Positions 7,881-16,117 of a DNA stretch of 57,149 bases are shown here, one piece after another. A program made the translations under genes and the position numbers. The stretch's first letter is position 1. Each line of letters opens with the position of its first letter. Under the pieces are notes generated by a model, which saw nothing but the letters and a program-made list of their open reading frames with translations, was not told where the DNA came from and made no database searches. Location of the stretch: assembly GCA_016934035.1 (NCBI GenBank), contig JAFGTP010000065.1, forward strand, positions 1 through 57,149. The letters are read 5' to 3'. The DNA is from Fidelibacterota bacterium (lineage in GTDB: Bacteria; Fidelibacterota; UBA2242; JAFGTP01).

Positions 7881-9239
7881 ATGTTCAGTTTAAAAGAAGA
7901 AATACAATTGTGGCTGGGTGAGTTTCAAAAAAAAGGTAATTTTACCGCCGAAGATATTGCAGAAATGGAATCCCATCTGCTGGACCAAATCGATGATCTG
8001 AAACAAACCGGATTGAATGAAGAGGAAGCCTTCCTCATTTCCATAAAACGGCTGGGGCAAAGGTATTCTCTGATCCATGAATATTCCAGAAACAGGATTC
8101 AAAAACAGTGGAAACAGTTGGCTGATGAAGGAGAAAGTCCGGCTGAAAAGACAGACCGGATTAAGGAAACTTTATATTTTATCGGAGCGCTTTCAGCCGG
8201 GTGTTTGCTATCCCTTATTCCCAGTTTAATGGGGTATGGATTGGACAGTGATAAAGCGCTCTATTTTTTTAATCTATCCTACTTCGTTATTTTCCCGATC
8301 AGTATTTTTTATTTTCTGAAAAATTCTTTATCTGTCAGGTATTTACTATTCACCGGGCCCTTATTTTTGTTGCCTATATTGCTCAATCTGGCCCCCCATT
8401 GGCATCCTGATTTTTATCATGCAAATACAAGAATTTTGTCAATCATACACATGCCACTCAGCCTCTGGCTTGTTTTTGGAATTCTTTACACTGGAAATCA
8501 GTGGAAGGATTCCTTCGAACGCATGAATTATCTTCGATTTACAGGTGAGAGTTTTATTTACTCATGCCTGATCGGGCTGGGCAGTGTGACAATTTTAGGT
8601 CTGTCCTTTGGCTTGTTTGCCCTGCTTGAAATTGACATTGAGGCCTTTGCCCAATTTTGGATCATGCCCTTGATGGTCCCTGCATCAGTTATCATAGCTG
8701 CTTTTCTGGTAGAAAAGAAAAAAAATATTGTTGAAAACTTTGCCCCGGTTCTAGCCCGTCTTTTCAGCCCGGTTTTATTTTTGACCCTTTTGATTTTTTT
8801 CATTTTTTCGTTGGGTAACTGGAACACGGTTTATGAAAACAGGGATCTGCTGATTCTGTTTGACCTCCTGTTGGTATTGGTGCTGGCTTTGGTAATTTAC
8901 ACAATCTCAGCCCGCAAATATCAGGACAGCATCGGATTTTATGATTATATGAATTTTCTATTGATCATCATTTCACTGGCTGTCAATACGCTGGCATTGA
9001 TTGGAATTACAATCCGCCTTTTCGAATTTGGAATTAGCCCCAACAAGCTGGCAGCTTTTGGCGAGAATATAATTCTGTTGGCTAATTTAGGTGCATTGGG
9101 TATTTTTTACTTTCTGTTCTTTCTTAAAAAAATTAGATTTTCTCGCATCATTTGGCTCCAGGGATTATTTCTACCACTCTATTTTGCCTGGTTATATTTT
9201 GTCGCAATCGGATTTCCGCTGATTTTTAATTTCAAATGA
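7881..9239 (+). CDS. HAAS (permease-prefix) domain multi-pass membrane protein
   Basis: 452 residues. The first ~75 residues are soluble and helical, MFSLKEEIQLWLGEFQKKG ... EMESHLLDQIDDLKQTGLNEEEAFLISIKRLG, the HAAS/permease-prefix-1 pattern found in proteins encoded next to PadR regulators. The rest holds about 10-11 hydrophobic helices (from about residue 95) with no transporter motif I recognise. AAGGAG precedes the ATG at 7881. It is co-transcribed with padR and probably repressed by it. The role is unknown; HAAS domains are thought to act as regulatory or docking modules. Confidence 0.75.
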   Translation: MFSLKEEIQLWLGEFQKKGNFTAEDIAEMESHLLDQIDDLKQTGLNEEEAFLISIKRLGQRYSLIHEYSRNRIQKQWKQLADEGESPAEKTDRIKETLYFIGALSAGCLLSLIPSLMGYGLDSDKALYFFNLSYFVIFPISIFYFLKNSLSVRYLLFTGPLFLLPILLNLAPHWHPDFYHANTRILSIIHMPLSLWLVFGILYTGNQWKDSFERMNYLRFTGESFIYSCLIGLGSVTILGLSFGLFALLEIDIEAFAQFWIMPLMVPASVIIAAFLVEKKKNIVENFAPVLARLFSPVLFLTLLIFFIFSLGNWNTVYENRDLLILFDLLLVLVLALVIYTISARKYQDSIGFYDYMNFLLIIISLAVNTLALIGITIRLFEFGISPNKLAAFGENIILLANLGALGIFYFLFFLKKIRFSRIIWLQGLFLPLYFAWLYFVAIGFPLIFNFK

Positions 9240-9735
9240 TCACTCTCAAAAGGAGCAGGATTATATAGTATGAAAAAAATAATCCTTCTGATTTATTTTA
9301 ACATGTGTTCGATGCAAGAAAATTACCCCTTTATTTCGGGTTACCAATTTTCTATTTTGTAACCTGTTATCGTATTTATGCTAGGAAATACATCGTAGGT
9401 GAAGATTCCGATTGTCACTTATCCAGATCCTCAAGGATAATGGGAATTATCGCCTATAGTGGAAGTTGTAAAATTGACTGAAAAAACTTAGATCAAAATC
9501 ACATTAATTTCTGAATTTTAATAGCAGCAATGATGTTTGAGCCGTGTTCTTCTCAATAACCTCAACAATCAACCCTTTTATCATTAGAATTTTAATTTAT
9601 CCGGATAATCCTGGAGCATAGGGTGAAAAAAAATTAAGTTTCCATTTAAAAATTCAATTATAAAGTTTTCAAAAATCCGGTCTTTATCAATCAGAAATCA
9701 AAAAATTCCAAGCCCTTTAATAAAAAAAATAAAAA
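9240..9735. other. Long gene-poor stretch, probably containing decayed coding sequence
   Basis: Nearly 500 bases between the HAAS gene and the ABC-operon promoter. No intact gene is visible. The first half can be read as a signal-peptide-like start followed by an interrupted frame (listed separately); the second half is AT-rich without recognisable structure. Confidence 0.5.
9270..9521 (+). pseudogene. Possible remnant of a secreted protein gene
   Basis: An ATG at 9270, 14 bases after AGGAG, opens MKKIILLIYFNMCSMQEN, which looks like a secretion signal, but the frame stops at 9360-9362. Continuing in the same frame gives protein-like runs VKIPIVTYPDPQG, WELSPIVEVVKLTEKT and IKITLISEF separated by single stop codons (TAG, TAA, TAG) to 9521. 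This is what a decayed gene would look like, but chance cannot be excluded without homologues. Confidence 0.25.
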
Positions 9736-9738
9736 AAC

Positions 9739-9767
9739 TTGACATCAGTGAATTAATGTCTTAAAAT
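9739..9767 (+). promoter_or_regulatory. Promoter of the ABC-gntR operon
   Basis: Near-consensus -35 TTGACA (9739-9744), 17-bp spacer and -10 TAAAAT (9762-9767). The start site would fall within the operator-like palindrome at 9771-9794. Confidence 0.75.
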
Positions 9768-9770
9768 AAT

Positions 9771-9794
9771 AGTGTCTTAGATAAGTAATACACT
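9771..9794. promoter_or_regulatory. GntR (YtrA-type) operator palindrome
   Basis: The 24-bp element is symmetric as AGTGT-n-TTA-n6-TAA-n-ACACT. It lies just downstream of the -10 box and upstream of the AAGGAG site of the ABC gene. A GntR regulator of the YtrA subfamily is encoded in the same operon (11416-11790), so this is its probable autoregulatory site. Confidence 0.7.
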
Positions 9795-9813
9795 AAGTAA
9801 AGGAGACATAAGA

Positions 9814-10659
9814 ATGATTACCATTGAAAATCTGAATTTTAATTACCCCAAACAATCCAATTTGTTTAATGACCTGAGCCTCAATATTCAGGCAGGATCC
9901 ATTCATGGTTTATTGGGTAAGAACGGCTCCGGAAAGACCACGTTGCTAAAAATCATCGCAGGTCTGAGGTTCCCCAATAAAGGACAATGCAAAGCCTTTG
10001 GCTATGAGACACGCTACCGTTCACCGGAATTCATGAAAGAACTCTATTTCGTCCCTGAAGAATTCTACACACCTCCCGTCACCATGAAACAGTTTGTTTC
10101 GATTTATTCAAAATTCTATCCCCGGTTCAGTACCCAGCAATTGTTTGAATATCTTAAAGAATTTGAACTACCGGAAGACGGAAAATTATCTTCCTTCTCC
10201 TATGGGATGAAAAAGAAATTCCTCATTTCCTTTGGCGTGGCCACCAATTGCAAAATTTTGATCCTGGACGAACCATCCAATGGCCTTGATATTCCCAGCA
10301 AAAGCAAATTGCGTCGCATTCTGGCCAGCGCCATCTCCGATGACCGGTCCTTCGTTATTTCCACTCACCAAGTCAGAGATATTGATCAATTGATTGACCC
10401 GATTTTAATCATCGAAGATGGCAAAGTCTTATTCAATCACTCTCTGGAGGATATTTCAAAGAGGCTATCTGTAAAAGCAATGGATGAACTGCCTGCGGAA
10501 GGCGTTCTGCACTATGAAAAGACCCTCGGCGGCTATCTCGTCATTCAGGAAAAAGAAGATGAAGAGTCTCTGGCCATCGATATTGAAACACTTTTTAACG
10601 CCGTCATCAACAATAAAGAAAAAATCAGAGAAATATTCTCCGATTTAGATAAGAATTGA
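9814..10659 (+). CDS. ABC transporter ATP-binding protein
   Basis: 281 residues. Walker A GKNGSGKTTLLK (about 36-47), signature region SFSYGMKKKF (LSGGQ-like but degenerate: SYGMK), Walker B ILILDEPSNGLD and switch His in STHQVRD. The domain belongs to the group that works with ABC-2-like membrane partners and is found in GntR-controlled ytr-like operons. The C-terminal ~75 residues form a family-specific tail. It energises the membrane partner encoded 8 bases downstream. AAGGAG precedes the ATG. The substrate is unknown; such operons often respond to cell-envelope antibiotics in Firmicutes, which need not hold here. Confidence 0.92.
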   Translation: MITIENLNFNYPKQSNLFNDLSLNIQAGSIHGLLGKNGSGKTTLLKIIAGLRFPNKGQCKAFGYETRYRSPEFMKELYFVPEEFYTPPVTMKQFVSIYSKFYPRFSTQQLFEYLKEFELPEDGKLSSFSYGMKKKFLISFGVATNCKILILDEPSNGLDIPSKSKLRRILASAISDDRSFVISTHQVRDIDQLIDPILIIEDGKVLFNHSLEDISKRLSVKAMDELPAEGVLHYEKTLGGYLVIQEKEDEESLAIDIETLFNAVINNKEKIREIFSDLDKN

Positions 10660-10667
10660 GGTTGATT

Positions 10668-11414
10668 ATGAATAATTATTTTAACCTACAGCGATTTCTA
10701 CAGACCCTGAAAAATGACATCATACGCAATTCCCGTAACTATCTCATAACCCTGGGTGCTATTGCCGGTATTTTAACCTCCATTGATTTACTGCCCGGAA
10801 TCATTACAGGAAAAACCCTGGTTCCTGTTCACGGTTACCTTCCATTGTTTATGCTTATGGGTTACATCTTCAGCAGTCTTGTTTTTAATGAAATGCATGA
10901 TCCCCAAAAAGGATTGGTTTTTCTGACGACACCATCATCATCACTGGAAAAATTGTTCAGTAAATTACTGATAACTTCTCTACTCTATGTATTGGTTATG
11001 TGGCTGTTTTTTCAGGCACTAACCCTCTTTCTCAATGGTTTAAATGCCATCTTTTTCGGTACCGAACCGACCCGGTTTACATTTCACTGGGGAATTGCCA
11101 GAATATTCATTATCACACAATCCGTTTTTCTTTTTGCTTCCGGTTATTTTCGAAAAAATGCTTTCCTGAAACTGCTGTTTGCAGGATTTGTTCTGCAGAT
11201 GTTTTTTAGTTTCTTTTCCATTATAAATTTCAAACTTTTCTTCAATATTTCTGATTTCCATAATATTGAAATCGATGCGCTGGATCTTGACATGGGCAGG
11301 ATGGCCGATCTCATCAAGGCTCTTGTTTATGGCGCCAGATTTACATTCCTGTGGCTTATGGCCCCTTTCTTCTGGTTTATGACCTACCTCAGAATAGCCG
11401 AAAAGGAGGTGTAA
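10668..11414 (+). CDS. ABC transporter membrane protein
   Basis: 248 residues from the ATG at 10668, chosen for its GAGG site; a TTG four codons earlier is less likely. Six hydrophobic segments are visible (around residues 25-45, 52-75, 105-125, 140-165, 175-200, 220-245). No sequence motif identifies the substrate. Its position between the ATPase and the GntR gene, with gaps of 8 and 1 bases, makes it the permease partner of the ATPase. It resembles ABC-2 type permeases in layout only. Confidence 0.75.
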   Translation: MNNYFNLQRFLQTLKNDIIRNSRNYLITLGAIAGILTSIDLLPGIITGKTLVPVHGYLPLFMLMGYIFSSLVFNEMHDPQKGLVFLTTPSSSLEKLFSKLLITSLLYVLVMWLFFQALTLFLNGLNAIFFGTEPTRFTFHWGIARIFIITQSVFLFASGYFRKNAFLKLLFAGFVLQMFFSFFSIINFKLFFNISDFHNIEIDALDLDMGRMADLIKALVYGARFTFLWLMAPFFWFMTYLRIAEKEV

Positions 11415-11415
11415 A

Positions 11416-11790
11416 ATGAAATTCCATAACAATAAACCCATCTATCAGCAAATCGGAACCGTCATTCGCAATGATATTATAAAGGAAAAAATTAAAAGTG
11501 GCGACAGGATGCCATCTATTCGTGAAATGGCCATTGAACTGGAAGTCAATCCCAATACAGTCAATCGCGCCTATGCGGATTTACAGGCCGAAGAAATAAT
11601 TTTTAACAAACGCGGCATCGGATATTTTATACACGAAAAAGCAAAGGAATCAATCATGGAAGAAGAAAAGAAAGAATTTATCGAAAAAAAATTACCGGCA
11701 ATTTTTGACCAGATGATTTTACTCAATATCAATTTTGAAGATTTACAGAAATATTATGATGAATATAAAGCAAAGGGAGGTAAAAAATGA
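11416..11790 (+). CDS. GntR-family (YtrA subfamily) transcriptional regulator
   Basis: 124 residues. The N-terminal winged helix is canonical: KPIYQQIGTVIRNDIIKEKI, KSGDRMPSIREMAIELEVNP, NTVNRAYADLQAEEIIFNKR, then GYFIHEKA. The short all-helical C-terminal tail (about 45 residues) is that of the YtrA subfamily, which lacks a large ligand domain. AAGGAGG lies just upstream. It likely represses its own operon through the palindrome at 9771-9794. The stop overlaps the next gene's start by four bases (ATGA), indicating translational coupling. Confidence 0.93.
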   Translation: MKFHNNKPIYQQIGTVIRNDIIKEKIKSGDRMPSIREMAIELEVNPNTVNRAYADLQAEEIIFNKRGIGYFIHEKAKESIMEEEKKEFIEKKLPAIFDQMILLNINFEDLQKYYDEYKAKGGKK

Positions 11791-12566
11791 AACTCTCTAA
11801 TAAAATTCTCGTCACATTCCTGGCCATTGTCATTTTGTTCCAACTGGCAGCTATGTTAAAATTCCGAGGCATCCTAAAAAAAGCCATGGTTACCAACAAT
11901 GAAATCAAAACTTCAGAGTGGCAGGATATAATGGAATCGGAATTAACAGAAAAAAATTATGAGTTCAAAAATTTCAGCAATGTAAAAATTCAGATGAACG
12001 GCAATGTTGTTATTCAACAATCCGATAATTACAAAATTCTAATAAAAGCACCTGAAAAATTATTGGAATCAGATTATTTCGAAGTTTCCAGTAAAAATTC
12101 GACCCTAACCATCAAATGCCGGTCATGCCGAAAAAGTTATGACCGAATTGATATCCTTGTTTTTATGCCAAAACTCAGCCATTTAAAAATTACAGAAGAT
12201 CTCGACGTAAAAATTCAGGGATTTTATGAAAAAGCAATGGAAATCGACCTTACTGGCGACTGTTCCCTAATCGGTGAAAACCTGAGCATAAAGAACCTGG
12301 ATATTGATGGATTCGGCGACATCACCCTTGATTTGAAAGGCTGTAACGTTACCAATGCCAGGGTCCGCAGCCTTGGTGAAGGAGAATATTGCCTGGATGT
12401 GAAAAACCTTGAGGTAAAGGCTATTGGCGAAAGCGATTTCAATCTTAACCTGAACGAAGGAGTAATCAGCGGGTCCATGATTGGTGACGGAAAAATCAGT
12501 TATTCAGGGGAATTAAAAAAACAAAAGATCAGCTTCCTCGGCCCTGGTAAAATCCAAAAAAATTAA
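11787..12566 (+). CDS. DUF2807 (GIN-domain) beta-helical protein, membrane-anchored
   Basis: 259 residues. One N-terminal hydrophobic segment (about 8-24) acts as a signal or anchor. From about residue 60 the sequence is repetitive beta structure, NVKIQMNGNVVIQQSDNYKI, DILVFMPKLSHLKITEDLDV, FGDITLDLKGCNV, LGEGEYCLDVKNLEVKAIGE, SDFNLNLNEGVISG, the pattern of the DUF2807/GIN right-handed beta-helix domain often annotated as an auto-transporter adhesin head. It sits outside the inner membrane. Being last in the GntR-ABC operon suggests an envelope-stress role, which is inference. Confidence 0.85.
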   Translation: MKLSNKILVTFLAIVILFQLAAMLKFRGILKKAMVTNNEIKTSEWQDIMESELTEKNYEFKNFSNVKIQMNGNVVIQQSDNYKILIKAPEKLLESDYFEVSSKNSTLTIKCRSCRKSYDRIDILVFMPKLSHLKITEDLDVKIQGFYEKAMEIDLTGDCSLIGENLSIKNLDIDGFGDITLDLKGCNVTNARVRSLGEGEYCLDVKNLEVKAIGESDFNLNLNEGVISGSMIGDGKISYSGELKKQKISFLGPGKIQKN

Positions 12567-12574
12567 CTCCCGCT

Positions 12575-12612
12575 CAAAAAAAAGGGCGACTGGTTCGCCC
12601 TTTTTTTTTTAT
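12575..12612. terminator. Bidirectional terminator
   Basis: Stem GGGCGA (12584-12589) and TCGCCC (12595-12600) extended by A8 and T10 flanks. It terminates the GntR operon on the plus strand and the hybrid kinase gene on the minus strand. Confidence 0.9.
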
Positions 12613-15600
12613 AATTTTTTGATCAAATCATTAAAATTTCCCAGCCAATTGTCCACATTGCCAATATCAAATTGAAGAGCCAGTGCTTTCAGGTGGGCTC
12701 CGTAGTCTACAACATAATCTGATTGGTAGGTAGCGCCAAGATTTTCAATATCTCCGGCAAAATCAACAATATCAGTCAGGATCATGGATCGAATCAGATC
12801 TTCAGTCCTGGGCAAAAACTTATCAATGAGGACCTGTTTTAATTCCTCAGTATAAATTCCTTTGGACTTGACCGCCTTGTCTTTTGATACCAACGCCGGT
12901 GTCTCTTTTTCGATATTTTCATGAGGAATAAATTTCAACAGCAATTCATAGAGAGAATCTTTGCTGATGGGTTTATCAAGGTGGGCATCAAAAATTGTCT
13001 GGTCTTTGACTTTCATTCCTTTGACCATGGGTGATGCAGTTAAAGCCACAACCGGAATGCTTTTGGTTTCCTCCATCTGCTTTAAAATTATGGTAGCATC
13101 CAGACCATCCACGATGGGCATCAGCATATCCATGATGATCAAATCCGGTTTGGACCTTTCGGCAAGCAAAATCGCTTCTTCACCGTTAATGGCTTTGACA
13201 ACTTCCTGATTGATGTTTTCCAGGTAGGCTTCCAAAAGATCCAGATTAGATGGAACATCATCCACAATTAATATTTTTTTGGAAGTAAACCGAATATTTT
13301 CAAAATTGATGAAATGGCCTTTCTCCCGCATTATTTTATCCTGCGGAATTTCAACCTCGTGAATGGAAACCGTGAAAGTTGAACCTTTTCCTAAAAGGCT
13401 CTCAACATAAATTTTTCCGTTCATCATTTCAATCAATTTTTTGCTGATACTAAGTCCAAGTCCCGTTCCTCCATATCTTCGGTTACTTTGTCCTTCCTTT
13501 TGTTTGAAAGACTCAAAGATACTGCTTATGTCCTCCAGGGGTATGCCGATACCCGAATCTGTCACAGCTATTTCAAGATCAACTTTGTTACCCTGAGGGT
13601 TACTGATACCGGCAGAAATTCTGACTAACCCCTCTTCTGTAAACTTAATCGCATTACCTACAATATTGATCAGCACCTGTCTCAGCCGGGTTTCATCCAT
13701 CATCAAATATTCGGGCATTTCTTCGGAAAATTGGATCGAAAAGCCAAGATTTTTATCCGCAATATTCTTCTGAAATATCAATTCTATTTCACGCAGAATA
13801 TCCCGAAGGTTGACAGCATCATACTCAATACTGAATTTTCCGGCTTCAATTTTTGAAAGGTCCAGAATATCATTGATCAAAGTCAGCAAGCTTTTCCCGG
13901 ATGTTTTTATTGAACTCACATAGCTGTTCTGAACAGGGTCCGAAATCATTCCGGTCAACAATTCACTGAATCCGATGATGGCATTAAGGGGCGTTCGAAT
14001 TTCGTGGCTCATATTGGCCAGGAATTCCGATTTGGCACGATTGGCATATTCTGCTGCTTTCACGGCCTCCTTGAGCATTTTTTCGGTTTCTTTTTGTCTG
14101 GAGATGTCTTCCACAGTTCCTTCTAAATAAATCAGTTCTTTTTGATCATTGTAATAAGCATGGGAATTTTCACGAATATGAATTTTCTGTCCGTTTTTTT
14201 GAGTCCAAAGGGTTTCGTAGCCGATCATTGTATCCCTGTTAGCTTTAAGTTTACTGATATATTGTTTTCGATCATATTCGGCCAATCCTTCCAGATTTAC
14301 CGTTTGCAGGTCTTCAAGATTTTTATAGCCGAGCATTTTTATCAGGGCTTCATTGGCCATTTCAATCCGGCCCTCCGGTGTCGTGCGATAAATTCCCACA
14401 GGCGCATTCAGAAAGATATTACGATATCTGTTTTCACTTCTTTGAAGTTCGGCCTCCGATTTCCTTCTCAATATCGCTGTTGAGGCCTGATCGGTGAAGG
14501 ACATCACCATTTTTCGGGTCTTTTCATTGATTTCATGGGGCAATGCCAAAATAAAAATGGCGGTAATTTTATTGGCATAGTGCAGGGGAATTCCGTAAAT
14601 CACTTGGATGTTCATAATTTTTTGGGCAGGATCGCTGGATATCAGAGAAACAAACTTGTTCTTTTTTAAAATCGGTTCATTGGTAAGATCAAGCAGGGCT
14701 TTTTGTTTGAATACCTCGGCAATAAGCGAAAAGCCTTTGGCTGAATATCCTACTGGATTCACACCCAGAAACTTTGTCACAGCGTTTAATTTGTTCCCGA
14801 TTCCCGCAATGGATTCTATTGTAAAAGAATCTGCTTCTGTATTGATTGTTGAAATGGAGACAATACCGTTTTCAAGGAAGGAATGCATCTTTTTACAGAT
14901 AAAATCATAAATATTTTCTTCCGGTGGCAAATCCAGCAACTCCATGGCTGTATCGGATAATAAGGCAAAATTATCTTTTTGAACCTTCAGTTCCCCGGCT
15001 GTCTTTTCCTGTTCAGAAATAACCATTCGCAATTCATTATTAATAAACTTTAGTTCTCTGGTCCTTTCATTGACCAGTTCCTGCAGCTGATCACGGTGGA
15101 TTTTCAGATTTTTTTCCGATTCTTTTAATTTTTCCACCATATTTTTGAAGGCGGTTGACATGTAGTTGAACTCATCGGTATCAAATTCCGGCATATTGGG
15201 GACCTCTTCCCCCTTTTCAATGGCATAGGCCACGGACGCCAGATGATTGACAGGCTGAATAATTTTCTGGATATACTTTGAAAGGATGAAGAGAATCAGC
15301 AGAAAGATAGCAATGGTACTCAAAAACATATATAGTACATATTTTAATACTGTTAATTTTGTTCTGGAGGTAGAGAGAATGATTCCGAATCGAAAAATAT
15401 CCGGTCGAAATCTCATTTCTTTGACGACTAGCAGCAGGTCACCAAACCGGAAAAAATTTTTATTTTCCTGAAAATGATCAAATGACGGAATCGTGACAGA
15501 TGTATCAAAATTAGTTGTCAAAAGTTCATCATTGATCCATATGGCAAAGGGTTCCTGGATCTTTTTGTGAAATTTTCCCAGATTGGTTCGGGAGAGTAGA

Positions 15601-16106
15601 TTATAAGTCCCGGAGATATATCCGATAATCTGATCATTGTTGCGAATTTCTCTGGAATACAGGATTTTCGCCACAGTATCGGATTTTATGATTTTAAACA
15701 TGTTGGGGATAATGCATTGGGCCAATAATGAATCGGCTGCCAGGGAATCATCTTCCAGGACACGATAGAGGACTGTTTTATTTGAATCAGCAATAAAAAT
15801 ATCGCTTAGATTCAATACTCTCCTTTTGGTGGAAATATATCGGACTAATTGCGGTGCGATATTCAACTGCAGCGTTTGAATCAGTGTATTGTCTGTTGAC
15901 AAACCCTTCACGCCCTTGATGAGGTTGGTGATTTCATTATTGTAAATCAGGTTCATGGTTTCCAGATTGGCATTCATGCGGGAATGGTATTCATGATTGA
16001 ACTGGTCATTGAGCAGATATCCCATGAAAACCAGCCCGATAATCAGGGGTATTAAAATGGCAAGGATAGCCAGTAAATAGATTCTGTTTGCAAAGGATTT
16101 TTTCAT
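12609..16106 (-). CDS. Hybrid sensor histidine kinase/response regulator
   Basis: 1165 residues. Order: membrane helix (about 8-30), extracytoplasmic sensor (about 31-252), second helix (about 254-278), HAMP (about 279-330), coiled coil, GAF-like domain (about 385-543), PAS/PAC (about 545-672), HisKA with SHEIRTPLN (phospho-acceptor His701), HATPase with N box GNAIKF and G box YGGTGLGLSI (about 880), receiver with KKILIVDD and phospho-acceptor Asp993 in MDMLMP, and a C-terminal helical region. That last region has the FDI...LL.F pattern common in such hybrids rather than a clear HPt domain. It is the second gene after the binding protein ending at 16118, gap 11 bases; they probably sense one ligand together. 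No orthodox output regulator is adjacent. Confidence 0.93.
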   Translation of the reverse strand: MKKSFANRIYLLAILAILIPLIIGLVFMGYLLNDQFNHEYHSRMNANLETMNLIYNNEITNLIKGVKGLSTDNTLIQTLQLNIAPQLVRYISTKRRVLNLSDIFIADSNKTVLYRVLEDDSLAADSLLAQCIIPNMFKIIKSDTVAKILYSREIRNNDQIIGYISGTYNLLSRTNLGKFHKKIQEPFAIWINDELLTTNFDTSVTIPSFDHFQENKNFFRFGDLLLVVKEMRFRPDIFRFGIILSTSRTKLTVLKYVLYMFLSTIAIFLLILFILSKYIQKIIQPVNHLASVAYAIEKGEEVPNMPEFDTDEFNYMSTAFKNMVEKLKESEKNLKIHRDQLQELVNERTRELKFINNELRMVISEQEKTAGELKVQKDNFALLSDTAMELLDLPPEENIYDFICKKMHSFLENGIVSISTINTEADSFTIESIAGIGNKLNAVTKFLGVNPVGYSAKGFSLIAEVFKQKALLDLTNEPILKKNKFVSLISSDPAQKIMNIQVIYGIPLHYANKITAIFILALPHEINEKTRKMVMSFTDQASTAILRRKSEAELQRSENRYRNIFLNAPVGIYRTTPEGRIEMANEALIKMLGYKNLEDLQTVNLEGLAEYDRKQYISKLKANRDTMIGYETLWTQKNGQKIHIRENSHAYYNDQKELIYLEGTVEDISRQKETEKMLKEAVKAAEYANRAKSEFLANMSHEIRTPLNAIIGFSELLTGMISDPVQNSYVSSIKTSGKSLLTLINDILDLSKIEAGKFSIEYDAVNLRDILREIELIFQKNIADKNLGFSIQFSEEMPEYLMMDETRLRQVLINIVGNAIKFTEEGLVRISAGISNPQGNKVDLEIAVTDSGIGIPLEDISSIFESFKQKEGQSNRRYGGTGLGLSISKKLIEMMNGKIYVESLLGKGSTFTVSIHEVEIPQDKIMREKGHFINFENIRFTSKKILIVDDVPSNLDLLEAYLENINQEVVKAINGEEAILLAERSKPDLIIMDMLMPIVDGLDATIILKQMEETKSIPVVALTASPMVKGMKVKDQTIFDAHLDKPISKDSLYELLLKFIPHENIEKETPALVSKDKAVKSKGIYTEELKQVLIDKFLPRTEDLIRSMILTDIVDFAGDIENLGATYQSDYVVDYGAHLKALALQFDIGNVDNWLGNFNDLIKKL

Positions 16107-16117
16107 TAACGCCTGTT

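Noticed and set aside
12609..12900. HPt domain at the C-terminus of the hybrid kinase
   Set aside because: The segment has YGAHLKALALQFDI but lacks the usual HPt context around a phospho-acceptor His; it matches the common FDI-type helical tail of hybrid kinases instead.
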